Positions 1 through 11,171 are shown, counted from the first letter of the stretch. The stretch: DNA of 64,000 nt from Coemansia sp. RSA 487 (GCA_027577595.1 JANBRJ010000043.1:1-64000), one strand, 5' to 3'. Notes: generated by a model not told the origin, from the sequence alone. Numbers and translations are program-made.

Positions 1-77
1 CCAACGCTGGGAAATTGATTTAATCGCCGTGGACCTCTGATCGTTCTTGTTTCCATGGAAATGCTGTTTATTCGCGA

Positions 78-87
78 TATATAAAAG
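78..87 (+). promoter_or_regulatory. TATA box of the small secreted peptide gene
   Basis: TATATAAAAG is a good TATA element about 120 bases before the likely start codon at 198. Its position would put transcription start near 105-115 and leave a leader of about 85-90 bases. The reading is direct; the assignment to the downstream gene is inference. Confidence 0.5.
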
Positions 88-197
88 GCCATGTACACCA
101 CCATAGAATGCTGTATTTTAGCTCCTTAGGCAATTTTATCTTGTTAGAAAAGCCTTTTCTTCCCTCGATTCCACCAGTACTTTCTTCGTGCTTTAAT

Positions 198-344
198 ATG
201 ATAAAGTATATTCTCCTCTTTGGACTGGCTGCTGCTGTGCCGTTTATTTATGACGAAGCAGATCAAGGCCTTGAACTTCGTGATTGGCATGGCGGAGGTT
301 GGCACGGCGGTGGCGGAGGTTGGCATGGAGGCGGATGGCATTGA
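198..344 (+). CDS. Small secreted Gly/His/Trp-rich peptide
   Basis: This 48-residue protein starts at the ATG at 198. An in-frame ATG at 108 would bury the hydrophobic leader inside the protein, so 198 is preferred. Residues 1-14 (MIKYILLFGLAAAV) look like a signal peptide. They are followed by a short acidic stretch (YDEADQGLELRDW) and then by four WHGG-type units made only of W, H and G, with a final WH. The protein is unrecognised. The His-rich tail could bind Cu or Zn, and Gly/Trp-rich secreted peptides include antimicrobial and wall-associated types; both ideas are inference. A TATA box lies upstream. The gene is near the window edge but looks complete. Confidence 0.6.
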   Translation: MIKYILLFGLAAAVPFIYDEADQGLELRDWHGGGWHGGGGGWHGGGWH

Positions 345-701
345 TCCTGCTTAGTGCCCATTCCACAGACAGCCAAACGTAGCCGCTTAATTACATATCT
401 GCGATTTTACCATGCCCTTTGATGTAATATCTATTGTAATATCATTACGCAATACTGGCAGTCGTTACTTTAATAAAGTATTTCAGAATAAATAAAGAAA
501 AGCACAGTGCCCCCTATGGAGTTTCCGACCTTTATGGAGGTGCTGTATCAAATAAAGAGGATGTATATTAAAGAGACCCCTTGTTTGCTGTGGCATATAC
601 AGTGGGCAAGACATGTTTTTTGACTTTCAATATATTTCTTTATTTTACTCATAGTATGGAACCAAGATATCCTTTAAATACTGGACGTCTCTATATATGA
701 T
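345..701. other. Intergenic, AT-rich
   Basis: Holds the 3' region of the small peptide gene (AATAAA-like strings at about 470-500) and AT-rich sequence with TATATA just before the next ORF. I see no gene. Confidence 0.5.
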
Positions 702-1091
702 ATGGATGATGACTTTGTAAAATATACAGCATTGGCGCCAATAGTGCTTGCCATTCTGTGCACTAAATTTATATCTACAAGTACAGTAAGCATCGGCAAG
801 GAAAGATATCAACATGAAATGAAGGATGCCATTGCAAGCGGTCTATATGATAAGTATATTGAGGCAATGGGTGTTTTTTATAACAAGTTATGTATGAAGA
901 CCATACCTCATATTTACAAACAACATTTGGCTGACACTGGGTGGATACATTCTTGTCCTTGTCTTTGTCTCTGTTTTTATTTTGCTCTTTCGAACACTGT
1001 ATTCTCTCTTTTAAATTTCTGTTATTTTTTGTTTGGGTTTAAGCATGCCGGACCTGTCTGTCTTTTAGAAACCACCGCTGCATATGGTTAA
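702..1091 (+). CDS. Doubtful small membrane-protein ORF
   Basis: A 129-codon ORF starts with ATG just after a TATATA stretch. Residues about 8-28 (YTALAPIVLAILCTKF) could be a membrane segment, followed by a soluble stretch rich in Lys, Tyr and Glu. From about residue 83 the frame becomes Cys/Leu/Phe-rich and implausible. The next frame over the same bases (about 943-1011) gives a clean hydrophobic helix with ILVLVFVSVFILLF, ending at a TAA at 1009-1011. The gene may therefore be a two-TM protein with a frameshift, a sequencing error or an intron near 890-945. I found no splice pair that restores phase. No family is recognised. Confidence 0.3.
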   Translation: MDDDFVKYTALAPIVLAILCTKFISTSTVSIGKERYQHEMKDAIASGLYDKYIEAMGVFYNKLCMKTIPHIYKQHLADTGWIHSCPCLCLCFYFALSNTVFSLLNFCYFLFGFKHAGPVCLLETTAAYG

Positions 1092-1260
1092 ACTAGTTGC
1101 TCGTTACAGCCATTCTTATAAAATGGAAACTATAGCTCGTTTTCTACGATGTGAGTAGCTTGGGGATTCCTTACTTTAGAGGATCTATTATATCCGACAA
1201 AGAAGCTGACAGTCAACCAAACATTATACAAAATTCAGATAATTTACATAAAGATATTAA

Positions 1261-4200
1261 CTAGTAACCAGAGGCGGCAGCAATGGACAAGTGCTCATAT
1301 TCTCCAGACTTTTCGCACATGCTTCTGAATATCCCATTCTCATTTTGGAGCAAATTGTGAGGCGTATCAAACTCTGCGACCTTGCCTTTGTCCAGAACAA
1401 GAATCCGGTCATAGTCAATGATTGTGCGCAAGCGATGCGCAATACAGAACAGTGTTGAGTTTGCAAACTCTGGTCCACGGATCGTGCGCTGGATCCTGTC
1501 GTCAGTGTCAAAGTCCACCGATGCCGTTGCTTCGTCCATGATAATCAGCTTGGATCTCCTGACCAGTGCACGCGCAAGTGCCACAAGCTGTCGCTGGCCC
1601 AATGACAGGATTTGTCCATTTTCCTTAATCTCTGCGTCTAGGCTGATGAATATTCCGGTCATGCACTCAAGCATAAGTAAATCGCCGTCAGCACCGCCGA
1701 TATCCTCAATGATACTGGCTGTAGTGTTGTTTGTTTGGCTTTCGCGCTCACGTACAAGATGTGTTCGCTTTAAGGCATCCCACAAAAGCTCGTCGGGATG
1801 CTCGCCGAACGGATCTAGGTTGAAGCGGATTGTGCCATTGAACAGCACCGGGTCCTGCGGAATAATTGTGACATTGCGACGGAGATCCTCTAGCCCAATC
1901 TTTGAAATGTCAACATCATCTAATATAATACGTCCTTTGCTTGCCTCAATAAACCGCAAAAGAGCCAGAGACATGGTGCTCTTTCCAGCGCCTGTGCGCC
2001 CAACAACACCAATTTTCTCGCCATGTTTTACCGAGAGTGAAATGTCATGTAGCACAGGAACACCTGGTGCATATTCCACAACCAGATTCTCGATCCTCAC
2101 ATCTCCCTTTCTTGGCCACAAAGCAAACGGCTTGTTTTCGGGATCCGATTCCATTGCTGCTTCCTGTTCAACGTCCAAATACTGTATAACACGCTCAACT
2201 GCGTTCATGTTGATTTCGTTGTTACTGTAGTTGAGCACCACCCAGATCATGCGACGTGAGAATGACAGTGCGTATGACAGTACAAATCCAGCAAGACCTG
2301 CATCCATCCAATCACGACTCATAATAATAAGCAATGCACATGTAAACGAAACAATGGAGCTGGCAATATGAATGCGGGCAGTCAGCCATCTAATCGTTAA
2401 CCAAAGTGTGTGGAATAGACGATTGTGTGTTTCAATACGGTTAATGGCTTCCTTGATGTAATACTTCTTGACTCCAAATGCGCGAATGGTTGAGACTCCT
2501 TCAAGCAATTCACCAAAAAGCGACAGCAGTGGGGACATGCTGTTTGACTCAAGACGCTTGATCTCTCGTGAAGCATTCAGATAGTAGTATGCAATAACTG
2601 TGTATATAAGCAAGACAGCAAGTGCGACAAAAATAAACACAGGGATCGCCATGGTGGCAATTACAAACACGCCAAGTACTGCAAAGACGTCTGCAAACCA
2701 GGCTATGATCGTGTCTAGCGTTCCTTCATCAATGATCTGCATGTCGCGCGAGAACCTGTTAATAATGCGTCCAAATGGCGTCGAGTCAAAGAACCGCGGC
2801 GTTGCGTGCACAATGGTCTGCAAGAGTTGCGAGTGGATAACTCGAGATGCGTGTACCAATCCACAGTTTACAATATAGGTCTGGATTGTAGACCAAGCAA
2901 CGCTGATAATTCCAATAAGAATATAGATCCCCAGCCAGTAAGCAGTGGTATGGTGCTTTATATGCTGAGCATTCACGCGATCAGTAGCTGCAGCACCAGT
3001 GCTTATTGTGCCGTCGGCATACAAGCCAGGTGCTGGCGCTGTAAAATAGGAAGCTGGCATATGCACGGAGCCAAAAGAATATAAAGGTATCATTGCAGAA
3101 AGCATGTTGAAAGAGCCATGAACTGAAGCAATGCTGGCATCTGCTCTGTGATCGCTTGTTGATGTGACCCAAATTCGGATCCAATAATCGTGCAGAATCA
3201 CCAAGCCCTGCCATGAAACCATCATTAGCAATATTGTTATCCAGAATGTCTTATGGCCACAGGCAGACAAATATGCCTTCCACACCTCAAACTTGACATA
3301 CCCCTCTTCACGCTCTTCTTCTTTAACGATAGTACCCTGTAATGCCGAAATATCGCTGCTTGGACCTAACCCCCTTTGCGCGTTAATTTTACACAAGCGC
3401 TCAGCATTGTACTCATCCTCGGACTTTGTATTGTTGACAGAGTTTGCAAGTTTATCCTTCTCTACGGCATCATCATCCTGGTCGGCATCCTCACTGTCAT
3501 CTGAAATTCCCTCAAAATACTTTCCTCTACAGACCTTAGTTGCCTGTTTTTCTATGGCATTCTTGCCCTTATGTGAGACAATGTCAGATTCGCTGCTCTC
3601 CAGATCCGCCAGTACCATGGATAGTGATCCTTGACTCTGCAAATCAGACGGCGCACCTTTTAGTGTGATCCGGCCCTCGTGCATCATGACCATGTAGTTG
3701 ACGTAGGGAAGACACATTGCAACATGGTGAGTGACTAGGACGCGTGTACGGCCTTGTATCAGACTTGTATTTCCTACCAAACACTCCATCAGTATATGTT
3801 TTGCCGTGTGCGAGTCAACCGCTGACAGACAATCGTCAATTAACAGAATACGATGGCTAGAATAGACAGCACGTGCCAAAGAAATTCGTTGCTTCTGTCC
3901 ACCAGATAGTGCTATTCCGCGTTCGCCAATCTCGGTCATATCCCCAGCAGCCAGAATACGCAAATCAGGCTTCAGAGCACACACGCGCAGAACTTCCTCA
4001 TAACGCTCCTTTTCATATACTTCGCCAAACAAAATGTTTTCGCGGATAGTTGCATTGCGCAACCACGACTCTTGCGCGACATATGCAATATCGCGGATAG
4101 CCAGCCCCTCATTGGAAAGCTCAACAATATCTCTGTACTTGCTTTCGCTTGCAGCAGCATCGCTGGAGTAAGCCGTCGGTAACAAAATATGTCCACGCGT

Positions 4201-6744
4201 TAAAGCCATCTCGCCGATTAACGCAGAAAGCAAAGACGACTTTCCACTTCCAGTCGGTCCAGCAACAATTGTAAACCCACCGATCGGGAACTGCACATCG
4301 ATATTCTTGAGCGAAAAGCCATCCATATTGACATTGTGACTTAGGGTTGCTTTCGACGAGCTTGAAAAAAGCCCGACATCGGAGCAAGAAAATGATTCCA
4401 TAAGCAGAGGCGTGTTCTCATTAAGCTGGTGATTACAATCAACATTCTCAACACCAGGAGTTCCAATCTCTGTCCTTGCTTCACTGAGGCTGGCAAAGGC
4501 AGTACCTGGCAGCCCATATGTATCGTCCTTGGAGAAGTCCGTTGAGTCTTCCGTACTTTCCCACTCGAGATCCGCAGATTGGAATCCAAGGGCAACGACT
4601 GGTCCTTGTATTACACGCTCTTCGAGTTCCTGGATCTCTGACTGACCTAGATACGAGTCGATACGACCGATGGAAACATAGCCATTTATCCCTAAGCTGA
4701 CATATGTGGGGAAATTCTCAAATATAAACCGCACTAGCTGGTAGACCGATATAGTTGTAAATGCAATTTCAGCAGTTAGCTCTTTTCCAAGGACAGCGAC
4801 ATGTGTGGCAAACATAACGATGATAATCAGCATCGGCCCAAGCATAACTATTGCTTTGATGAAGAGCCGCCATAATGCATTTTTCCAAAGATATATGAGC
4901 TGATATTCGCGCTGATTGTTGATGTTCTTTAGAAAATGCGCTTCCCAGCCAAACAGCTTAACAGTCTTAATTCCTTGGACAAGCTCTGTGATCATTGAAA
5001 TGCGTTTGTCGCTGACCACATTGACCATCTTTTCAGAATATGCCAACCTAGCCAGCATGAGCTTCGACAAGGGTATATAAACTGCAGTTAATGACAGACC
5101 AAATAGCGCAGAGACGCCGAGTAGCTGGTACATATACCAGACTCCGATTCCAAGAGACAGAGAATACGAGAATATCTGGTCAAGATATTTGCACAACTTG
5201 GAAAGGCGCTCCAAATCGGCGGTTAAAAGGTTCATGATCTTTCCATCAGTAGCAACACTAGACTTCTGGTTACTAGCACCAGCTGCATTGCCTTCTAGAT
5301 CAGAAGAGTTATTCTTGCTGCGGCATAATGTTTTTGCGGATAGCTCGGCAACCATTATTCCTTTGAAGCGAAAGCCGATGTGGCCGCCAATCCAACGTCC
5401 ATAGTTTTCAAAGAGAGAGCCGATCAAGGTACAGAACAACATGCCAAATGCATCGAGGTAAGCCTTGCGAATGCTCATTTTTGTTGACAGTGATAGATTG
5501 TTGTTTGACAGCTCTATTGCTCGAATGATGCGTCCAAGGAAGAAAGGACCAGCATACTGAGTCACAGCCTTAACAATTGCTAATGCGATCTGTTTAAGAA
5601 GCTCAGGAGTAAATGTAATAATCATGGTTTTAAGTAACGAACGATCTGTCTTGCGATGGCGCAAGTAATGTTTCCAATTTGTCACTGGAATATCTACATG
5701 ATCAAGCTTATAAATGTCAGCGTACTGAAGCTGGCGCCGAATTCCTTCACGGAACAGGTGGTTGGACCAGGAGAAAAATAAGCGATCAAACCACGATGAC
5801 CTGAATTCGGGTGTATCCACAAGAGCGTTGCTCTTGCACTCGTTTGGATGTGAAAGCGGAGTAGCTTCGTTATCATCTGCATCATCGCTACCATTATCAA
5901 GTAGCGTATGCGAGGAAGAAAAGGTGTCTGTTTCTGAGCTAGCAGCGCTGCGTATGAATATTGGGCGCTTCTGCACACATGAAAACAAAACTATTAGAAC
6001 TGCGCTGCTTGCGCCTGAACAAACCAATAGATTAGAGCGAATAGAGGCATTCAGACCAAACATAGGTACCCTAAGATTGCTGTCTGTGAAGAACGAAACA
6101 TAGATCTCGACTATACCTAGCGTAAGTTGTACTCCGACAAGTACAGGAAGCACCCAGGGAAATAGTCCCGCATACACCATACGATTGCTACGCCAAAGCG
6201 CAGAAAGGTGTATGGCAGATGCAAGCAGAATCATAGCTGTGGATTCAACCAAAGCTGCAGTATACAACGAGTCTTTAGCATTGTGAGTATCTGCAGAGAT
6301 TGACTTGTGCCACCACACGGCATAAAGCGCAGCTTGGATGACCAAGACTACGTTTATACAAGACCCCAAGAAGAGACGGTTGTCAATCAATGTGACGGAA
6401 CCTGGCGGGCGACGTACAGGCGTCTTCTTATCTCCAATGGCCATACGAGCGAGAGGGGCGTCGCCATCGCTTACAAATCTGGAGGTAGGACTTGGCGGCA
6501 AAACAAGGCACAACGCAAGCGCAAATGAAGCAAGTCCAGAAGTAAGCAAGAGCAGCGCTGGCCACAGGAAGCCTTCGCGGAAGCAATCGCTTTGAAGAGA
6601 CATAGCCCATGTGGAATCGCCACAAAGCACTACATGTTCGTTACGTATAAGAAACCCAGAAACATGATAAACCAGCCTGCACAAGCAATAGATTGCAATA
6701 AAAACAGAGGTAGCAGTTGCTAAAACAGAACGTAATGTATTCAT
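1261..6744 (-). CDS. ABCC/MRP-type ABC transporter, full length with TMD0
   Basis: A single-exon protein of 1827 residues with the long MRP/Ycf1/Bpt1 layout. An N-terminal TMD0 of about five helices is followed by TMD1, NBD1, TMD2 and NBD2. NBD1 has Walker A GPTGSGKSS (about residue 829), signature LSGGQ (about 945) and Walker B LLIDD, with Asp at the catalytic Glu position, the usual degenerate ABCC site. NBD2 has Walker A GRTGAGKST (about 1583), signature LSLGQ and Walker B LIIMDEATASVD. An acidic linker at about 1060-1105 between NBD1 and TMD2 resembles the regulatory insertion of Ycf1. Members export glutathione conjugates, bilirubin or metal-thiol complexes, often into the vacuole. Family assignment is firm; substrate and membrane are unknown. 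Confidence 0.95.
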   Translation of the reverse strand: MNTLRSVLATATSVFIAIYCLCRLVYHVSGFLIRNEHVVLCGDSTWAMSLQSDCFREGFLWPALLLLTSGLASFALALCLVLPPSPTSRFVSDGDAPLARMAIGDKKTPVRRPPGSVTLIDNRLFLGSCINVVLVIQAALYAVWWHKSISADTHNAKDSLYTAALVESTAMILLASAIHLSALWRSNRMVYAGLFPWVLPVLVGVQLTLGIVEIYVSFFTDSNLRVPMFGLNASIRSNLLVCSGASSAVLIVLFSCVQKRPIFIRSAASSETDTFSSSHTLLDNGSDDADDNEATPLSHPNECKSNALVDTPEFRSSWFDRLFFSWSNHLFREGIRRQLQYADIYKLDHVDIPVTNWKHYLRHRKTDRSLLKTMIITFTPELLKQIALAIVKAVTQYAGPFFLGRIIRAIELSNNNLSLSTKMSIRKAYLDAFGMLFCTLIGSLFENYGRWIGGHIGFRFKGIMVAELSAKTLCRSKNNSSDLEGNAAGASNQKSSVATDGKIMNLLTADLERLSKLCKYLDQIFSYSLSLGIGVWYMYQLLGVSALFGLSLTAVYIPLSKLMLARLAYSEKMVNVVSDKRISMITELVQGIKTVKLFGWEAHFLKNINNQREYQLIYLWKNALWRLFIKAIVMLGPMLIIIVMFATHVAVLGKELTAEIAFTTISVYQLVRFIFENFPTYVSLGINGYVSIGRIDSYLGQSEIQELEERVIQGPVVALGFQSADLEWESTEDSTDFSKDDTYGLPGTAFASLSEARTEIGTPGVENVDCNHQLNENTPLLMESFSCSDVGLFSSSSKATLSHNVNMDGFSLKNIDVQFPIGGFTIVAGPTGSGKSSLLSALIGEMALTRGHILLPTAYSSDAAASESKYRDIVELSNEGLAIRDIAYVAQESWLRNATIRENILFGEVYEKERYEEVLRVCALKPDLRILAAGDMTEIGERGIALSGGQKQRISLARAVYSSHRILLIDDCLSAVDSHTAKHILMECLVGNTSLIQGRTRVLVTHHVAMCLPYVNYMVMMHEGRITLKGAPSDLQSQGSLSMVLADLESSESDIVSHKGKNAIEKQATKVCRGKYFEGISDDSEDADQDDDAVEKDKLANSVNNTKSEDEYNAERLCKINAQRGLGPSSDISALQGTIVKEEEREEGYVKFEVWKAYLSACGHKTFWITILLMMVSWQGLVILHDYWIRIWVTSTSDHRADASIASVHGSFNMLSAMIPLYSFGSVHMPASYFTAPAPGLYADGTISTGAAATDRVNAQHIKHHTTAYWLGIYILIGIISVAWSTIQTYIVNCGLVHASRVIHSQLLQTIVHATPRFFDSTPFGRIINRFSRDMQIIDEGTLDTIIAWFADVFAVLGVFVIATMAIPVFIFVALAVLLIYTVIAYYYLNASREIKRLESNSMSPLLSLFGELLEGVSTIRAFGVKKYYIKEAINRIETHNRLFHTLWLTIRWLTARIHIASSIVSFTCALLIIMSRDWMDAGLAGFVLSYALSFSRRMIWVVLNYSNNEINMNAVERVIQYLDVEQEAAMESDPENKPFALWPRKGDVRIENLVVEYAPGVPVLHDISLSVKHGEKIGVVGRTGAGKSTMSLALLRFIEASKGRIILDDVDISKIGLEDLRRNVTIIPQDPVLFNGTIRFNLDPFGEHPDELLWDALKRTHLVRERESQTNNTTASIIEDIGGADGDLLMLECMTGIFISLDAEIKENGQILSLGQRQLVALARALVRRSKLIIMDEATASVDFDTDDRIQRTIRGPEFANSTLFCIAHRLRTIIDYDRILVLDKGKVAEFDTPHNLLQNENGIFRSMCEKSGEYEHLSIAAASGY

Positions 6745-7331
6745 TTTCGGCAGTTGATTAGATAAATATATTGGTATCAGAATTTCGTGATTTAGGTTAA
6801 AAATTTAAAACAGGTGGCTGGGGAACTTCTGAATGAATGAAAGAAAAAGTTTTTGTAGGATCCGATACCTGGGATACAATGATTATTTATATGGCTGTTG
6901 TGAAATTGGACAGATACAATCGTGAAAGAGTGTGAAAGGTCTTCATAAAAAATCGAGCAAATTGGATAAAAAAGGGGTTGTAGCGTTTCTGTGTAAGTAT
7001 GTAAAAATAGAAATAGACGCCCGATAAATTATCGATAACGCCAAATATATTTTGTAATTGGCATCTGTTTGCGGAAAAGAAGCATATAGCTACCAACTAT
7101 TGCTTACACGTGCAGCATGTGTAAATATAGCTGGACGAACCTCCCATATAGGTGCCTCGGCGAAACAGTGAAAGATCATACCAGTCGCAGCATATACTTG
7201 ATTGCTAAACAGATATATACGTTCACTTCAAGCATTTTCAATAATAGAAAACAAATTTGACACGGGTAAAAGGGAAATTCAACAAGTAGTCGTATTAAAC
7301 ACTACAGATAAAAACATTTAGGTTATTTTCG
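6745..7331. other. Intergenic between the ABC transporter and APC13
   Basis: AT-rich. It should hold the promoter of the minus-strand ABC transporter and the 3' end of APC13. No ORF has protein-like composition. Confidence 0.5.
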
Positions 7332-7846
7332 CTACCGGAGCAGTCTCTTCTTGTTCAGATCACCCCAGGTATCTTCAATTACTTCGTGTTCCTCTACACT
7401 TTGGTAGTTAAAGCATTATGCATGTTAGTGAATTATGTTTGACACGCAAAAGTGCATTTGGGATAAAAGTAAAGTCAAAAATCTACATACCTTCTTCGGG
7501 GAGTGGCATAACTTGTGCCAGATCAACTTCGATATCTACAATATAGCCATTTTGAAAAGCGCCTTAGTACCAATTCAATTTTTCCTTTAAAAACGGCAAT
7601 AGATAAACAAAAGTTGTAGATCTTACCGTCGGTAGGCAATGGCTCAAACCAAGAAAGATCTGCTGAGAATAGCAGAGCTGGCACGGTCATCAGTGCGTAG
7701 TTGTAAATAGCATCCTAGAGAATTCAGCGAAATCAAAAGTAAATATCCATTAGAATATATATATAGATGGTTTTAAAAAAAAACTATTGTAGCATAACAG
7801 CGTTTGCATAGTTTAACGAGAAGTTATCAATACTTACTCGTTGCAT
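7332..7846 (-). CDS. APC13: Anaphase-promoting complex subunit APC13 (SWM1-like), four exons
   Basis: Assembled by hand on the minus strand: exons 7846-7838, 7714-7627, 7535-7491 and 7393-7332, with introns of 123, 91 and 97 bases. Donors are gtaagt, gtaaga and gtatgt; all acceptors end in TAG. The exons sum to 204 bases, phase holds at each junction, and the product is 67 residues. It begins MQRD, matching the VQRDGR start region of human APC13. It also has the hallmark W-x2-E-x-LP-x-DDIEV-x-L stretch, then PLPEE and a C-terminal W-x-DL. APC13 is a small structural APC/C subunit that stabilises TPR subunits such as Cdc27 and Cdc16 in mitotic ubiquitylation. Exon 1 encodes only MQR. Confidence 0.72.
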
Positions 7847-7985
7847 TTTTCAAGTCAATAAAAAAAACAGGCAAAAAGCAACTGAAGAAAAGAAATACCA
7901 CGGCTCTCGCCACAATATGTAATCAATTAATAACAAATATAAGACCAAAACAGCTTTATGGGCAAAAGTCAGAATATCTAAACCT

Positions 7986-10794
7986 TTATGGTGAGCACTG
8001 CTCCCAATGAGCCACAATGCCCTTTGCAGACTTTAGCCAGCTATCTACACATCCTTTGACAACTACATCTACCGCCTGCTTGTGCTTTGTCTGCATGTAT
8101 TTGGATACATTAGACAGAAGCATTGGCTGTTCAGTATCAATCCAAGATTCACAAATCGCTGCGCGTGCAGGCTTGTTGGCCCATGCCCTCAGCGCCGAAA
8201 CACAGCGCAATGATCTTTTGCGCAATTGCGTCAGAGCAAAACCAAAGGAGTTAGAACCAGGTAGGCGGTTGCTAGAAGCAGCATGCTTCGCAGTTACTGC
8301 GTATGTAAAGACCTCTGTTGCTGCAGCCAATGCTCTTATGGTCGCTAGCGGCAGTTTATCCAGTACCGCTGCTTTCTGGTCAAATGTTTGCTCTTCAGGG
8401 ATGTTGGTTTCTATGATCTTTACCAAGCTGTCAATCTTCTCGTCAACAGAATCGCCCTTTTGCGACAAACATATGTAGACGCTTGCAATATGGTGGAGAC
8501 CGTGTGCTACCGTCTTGTCGTATGCTGAGAGAGATTCGCCGGCTTCCTCGACAGCATTCAAAAGCTGTCTTTGTTTTGCTTCGACCATATCGACATCTGC
8601 AGCCGCAATGTAATGCATAATCTGGGGAAGCAGCGAGTATAGACGGATCCAATTTTCTGTAGGGAGTGGTGAGGGGCGAGTGAGGATCTCCAGGTTCCAC
8701 TCGGTAATACCCAAAGGAGTCAACAGGCCCATGACCTTGACATCCCTATTATCGTGGAGAGAGGCTAGCATAGAATCGGTTGGTTCGATGGATTGAGTAT
8801 CAGCTGCTTTCAGTGTCTCAACGACGTCCTTTGAGCAACCCTGGCTGATGGTTTCGCTGCGTAACGCGCACCGATGTGTGATTTCGCGCTGGAAAGAGTG
8901 CTTGAGGTTGTTTCTAAACTCTAAGAAATCTGGAATGTTTGAATAAGTGCCATTCTTATACGCCGATTCGAGCTCATGTGGAATTGTAAAGTGCGCACGG
9001 TCATAGAACGAGACACCGGCATAGCTGAGCTCAAGATCGGGAATGTAGCACCCGAGCGCCAGTCCCTGGCCAACAATGAAATGGCCAAGAGTGTCGTTCT
9101 GAATGTTTTTGATATTTAGAGTGTCGTACAGTGCTCTTGCGCGAGAATAGCATGACAAATACAGATAGAGGCGGATAGCATATAGCTTGAGCAAAAAGTT
9201 TTCTCCATTGAGCCGGATGCCTTCTTCTAGAATAGGAAGAATGATAAAGAGGGAGCGAGAAAGAAGGCCGTGGCTTTGCTGCTGCTCCTTGGGATAAGCC
9301 AAGAATGCTGCTTGGATAAGGCGCTGGCAAGCAAGAAGAACCATGTCGCTGCATGCTGCTTGCTTCAGCTTTGCCTTCTTTGGATCCAACCCAAACTCTA
9401 GGAACAAATCCACGTCTTTGGTCCATAGCTCTGGATTGTTGTCGCCGCGCAGTGTTTGCAAAAGATACCGGATCTTTTCCATATTAACCCAGGCCTGTGC
9501 GCAGTCCTCGCTGTTGTCTGCGTTCTCGCGAGCATGCTGAATACGCTGCGAAAGCTGGTTGTCGTGAAAGTCAATAAAGGCAACTGAAATCGTTGTGCTT
9601 GGGTCTTGGGTAGCAGAGCTGCCGCACACATGGTCGACAAAATATTGCATAATATCGGAATAGCATATAGCCTTGTTTTGGAATGTGTCAACATATTTCC
9701 AGATCTGGTCGCCAAGCGAGCTAACAATAGATCCAAGGCGATCGCCGTATCCAGAGCAGTGTAGCTTTGCAGAAAGCTCGACGAGCGCTAATCTGGCACC
9801 ACGAGCACGACCACGCACCTGCGACCATTTTTCTATGCTCCCGCATACATTTCTGAGTAGTTGGTGGGCATCGGAATCATCAGCTAGTTGTCCGATCTCC
9901 TCAGTAACAGCCTCGACGTAGTGCTTGTAGTCGGCCCAATTGTCTCTGATCTCCAATGTCTGGCTCGCAGAACTCATCGCCTCTTTGAATGCGCGGGTCT
10001 TGACAAACAGGCTTATCCTTTGTGTTACAAGGTCAGGATCGTTCGCAATCTGCTGAGCCAGAGGACTGTCTGGCGACAACGCCTTTAGCATAGCTTCGTG
10101 GTTGTTCTGTGCCTCAAGAATAAGGAGAAGGATCCGTAAGTGCTCGGTGTTCTTTATCTGATGATCCTGCAGAGCCTTTTCAGCCATCCTCTGAGCAAGC
10201 GATAACTGCAGCTGCGTATTATCAGACCCTTTGCCAAGCTGGGTCTGCAATAGCAAACTAACGATGATCCACCACGTATATCTTTGACGCTTAAACGCCT
10301 TGTTTAAAGCCACTGCGGCGTGATGCTGTTCAGCATACATCTCGTTGCTTGCAGTAGTAAGAAAGAGAGCTGAGTGAATAGATTCGTCGTCGGGTAAATG
10401 CTTCAGAGCTGCATTGTAGACAGCAATCTCCTCAGCCGGCCTACGAATGCTCTTGTAAGCCCGAACCAGGGCCTGCCTGACATGAGGGTTCGCTACTGAT
10501 CTAGGTACCTTAAGAATGCTCTCTCCGATCTCTAGAACCTCGTTAGAAGCCCCTGTTCGTGCCAACGCATATGCCTTTAGTGCCTGGGCGCTCAGGTGGT
10601 TGGGATGTTTGCGAATTATCTTGTTACATTCTTTGAGTGCCTGCTTGACATCCTCATTGTCGAGAGCATCTACAAAAAGGATGTTGATCAAAGGATTTTA
10701 GTATTGCAATAGCAGTAAGGTGCAGCAAAATGTATAGGTAGAATTCGCACAAAGGTTTCTTACCGTAAACAGGTCGAAGCTGACGTTGTTCCAT
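7986..10794 (-). CDS. NAA25: NatB N-terminal acetyltransferase auxiliary subunit (NAA25/Mdm20)
   Basis: Two exons: 10794-10764 (31 bases) and 10669-7986, with an intron of 94 bases (donor gtaaga, acceptor ttgtag). The spliced protein is 904 residues. The short first exon gives MEQRQLRPVY, which joins in phase to DALDNEDVKQALK; together they match the RLRPIYDYLDNGN start of human NAA25, which supports this start over an internal one. The N-terminal 150 residues are helical TPR-like repeats. NAA25 is the ribosome-binding partner of the catalytic subunit NAA20. NatB acetylates N-termini beginning Met-Asp, Met-Glu, Met-Asn or Met-Gln, including actin and tropomyosin in yeast. Its promoter is shared with the divergent LSM6. 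Confidence 0.93.
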
Positions 10795-11171
10795 CGATCA
10801 ATCGCAAGCGCTGTAGAGTAGATAAAATCTATAGCCGTAGAGTTTACAACAAAGGTACGAAAACACAAAAAAGTGTCAAAATACGAATCCAACAAAACAG
10901 CTTTGGAAAAAAAGATGAGAAAATTCAACAGCAATTAGGATAAAGAAAGCAAAGAGAGAAAGCTTGGTAGCCCAAAAAATATGCTTTTCTTCACTGAGAT
11001 CGAAACCGTTTGCAGAATCAAATCGAGATCAAGCAGGCGTTTTAAAAGGCGAGAATTGAAGATGCACTTCTTTTTCGCTTGCGTTGACACAACCAACTTT
11101 GCCTTTTTGTCTTTTTTCTTTGCTCTTTGGTACATTCAACACTTATTTTTCTACCCAAAACTTACCAATCC
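10795..11171. promoter_or_regulatory. Divergent promoter region NAA25 / LSM6
   Basis: This gap separates the start codons of NAA25 (minus) and LSM6 (plus). It has homopolymer A and T runs and a pyrimidine-rich stretch before LSM6. I cannot pick out a convincing TATA box for either gene. Confidence 0.5.
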
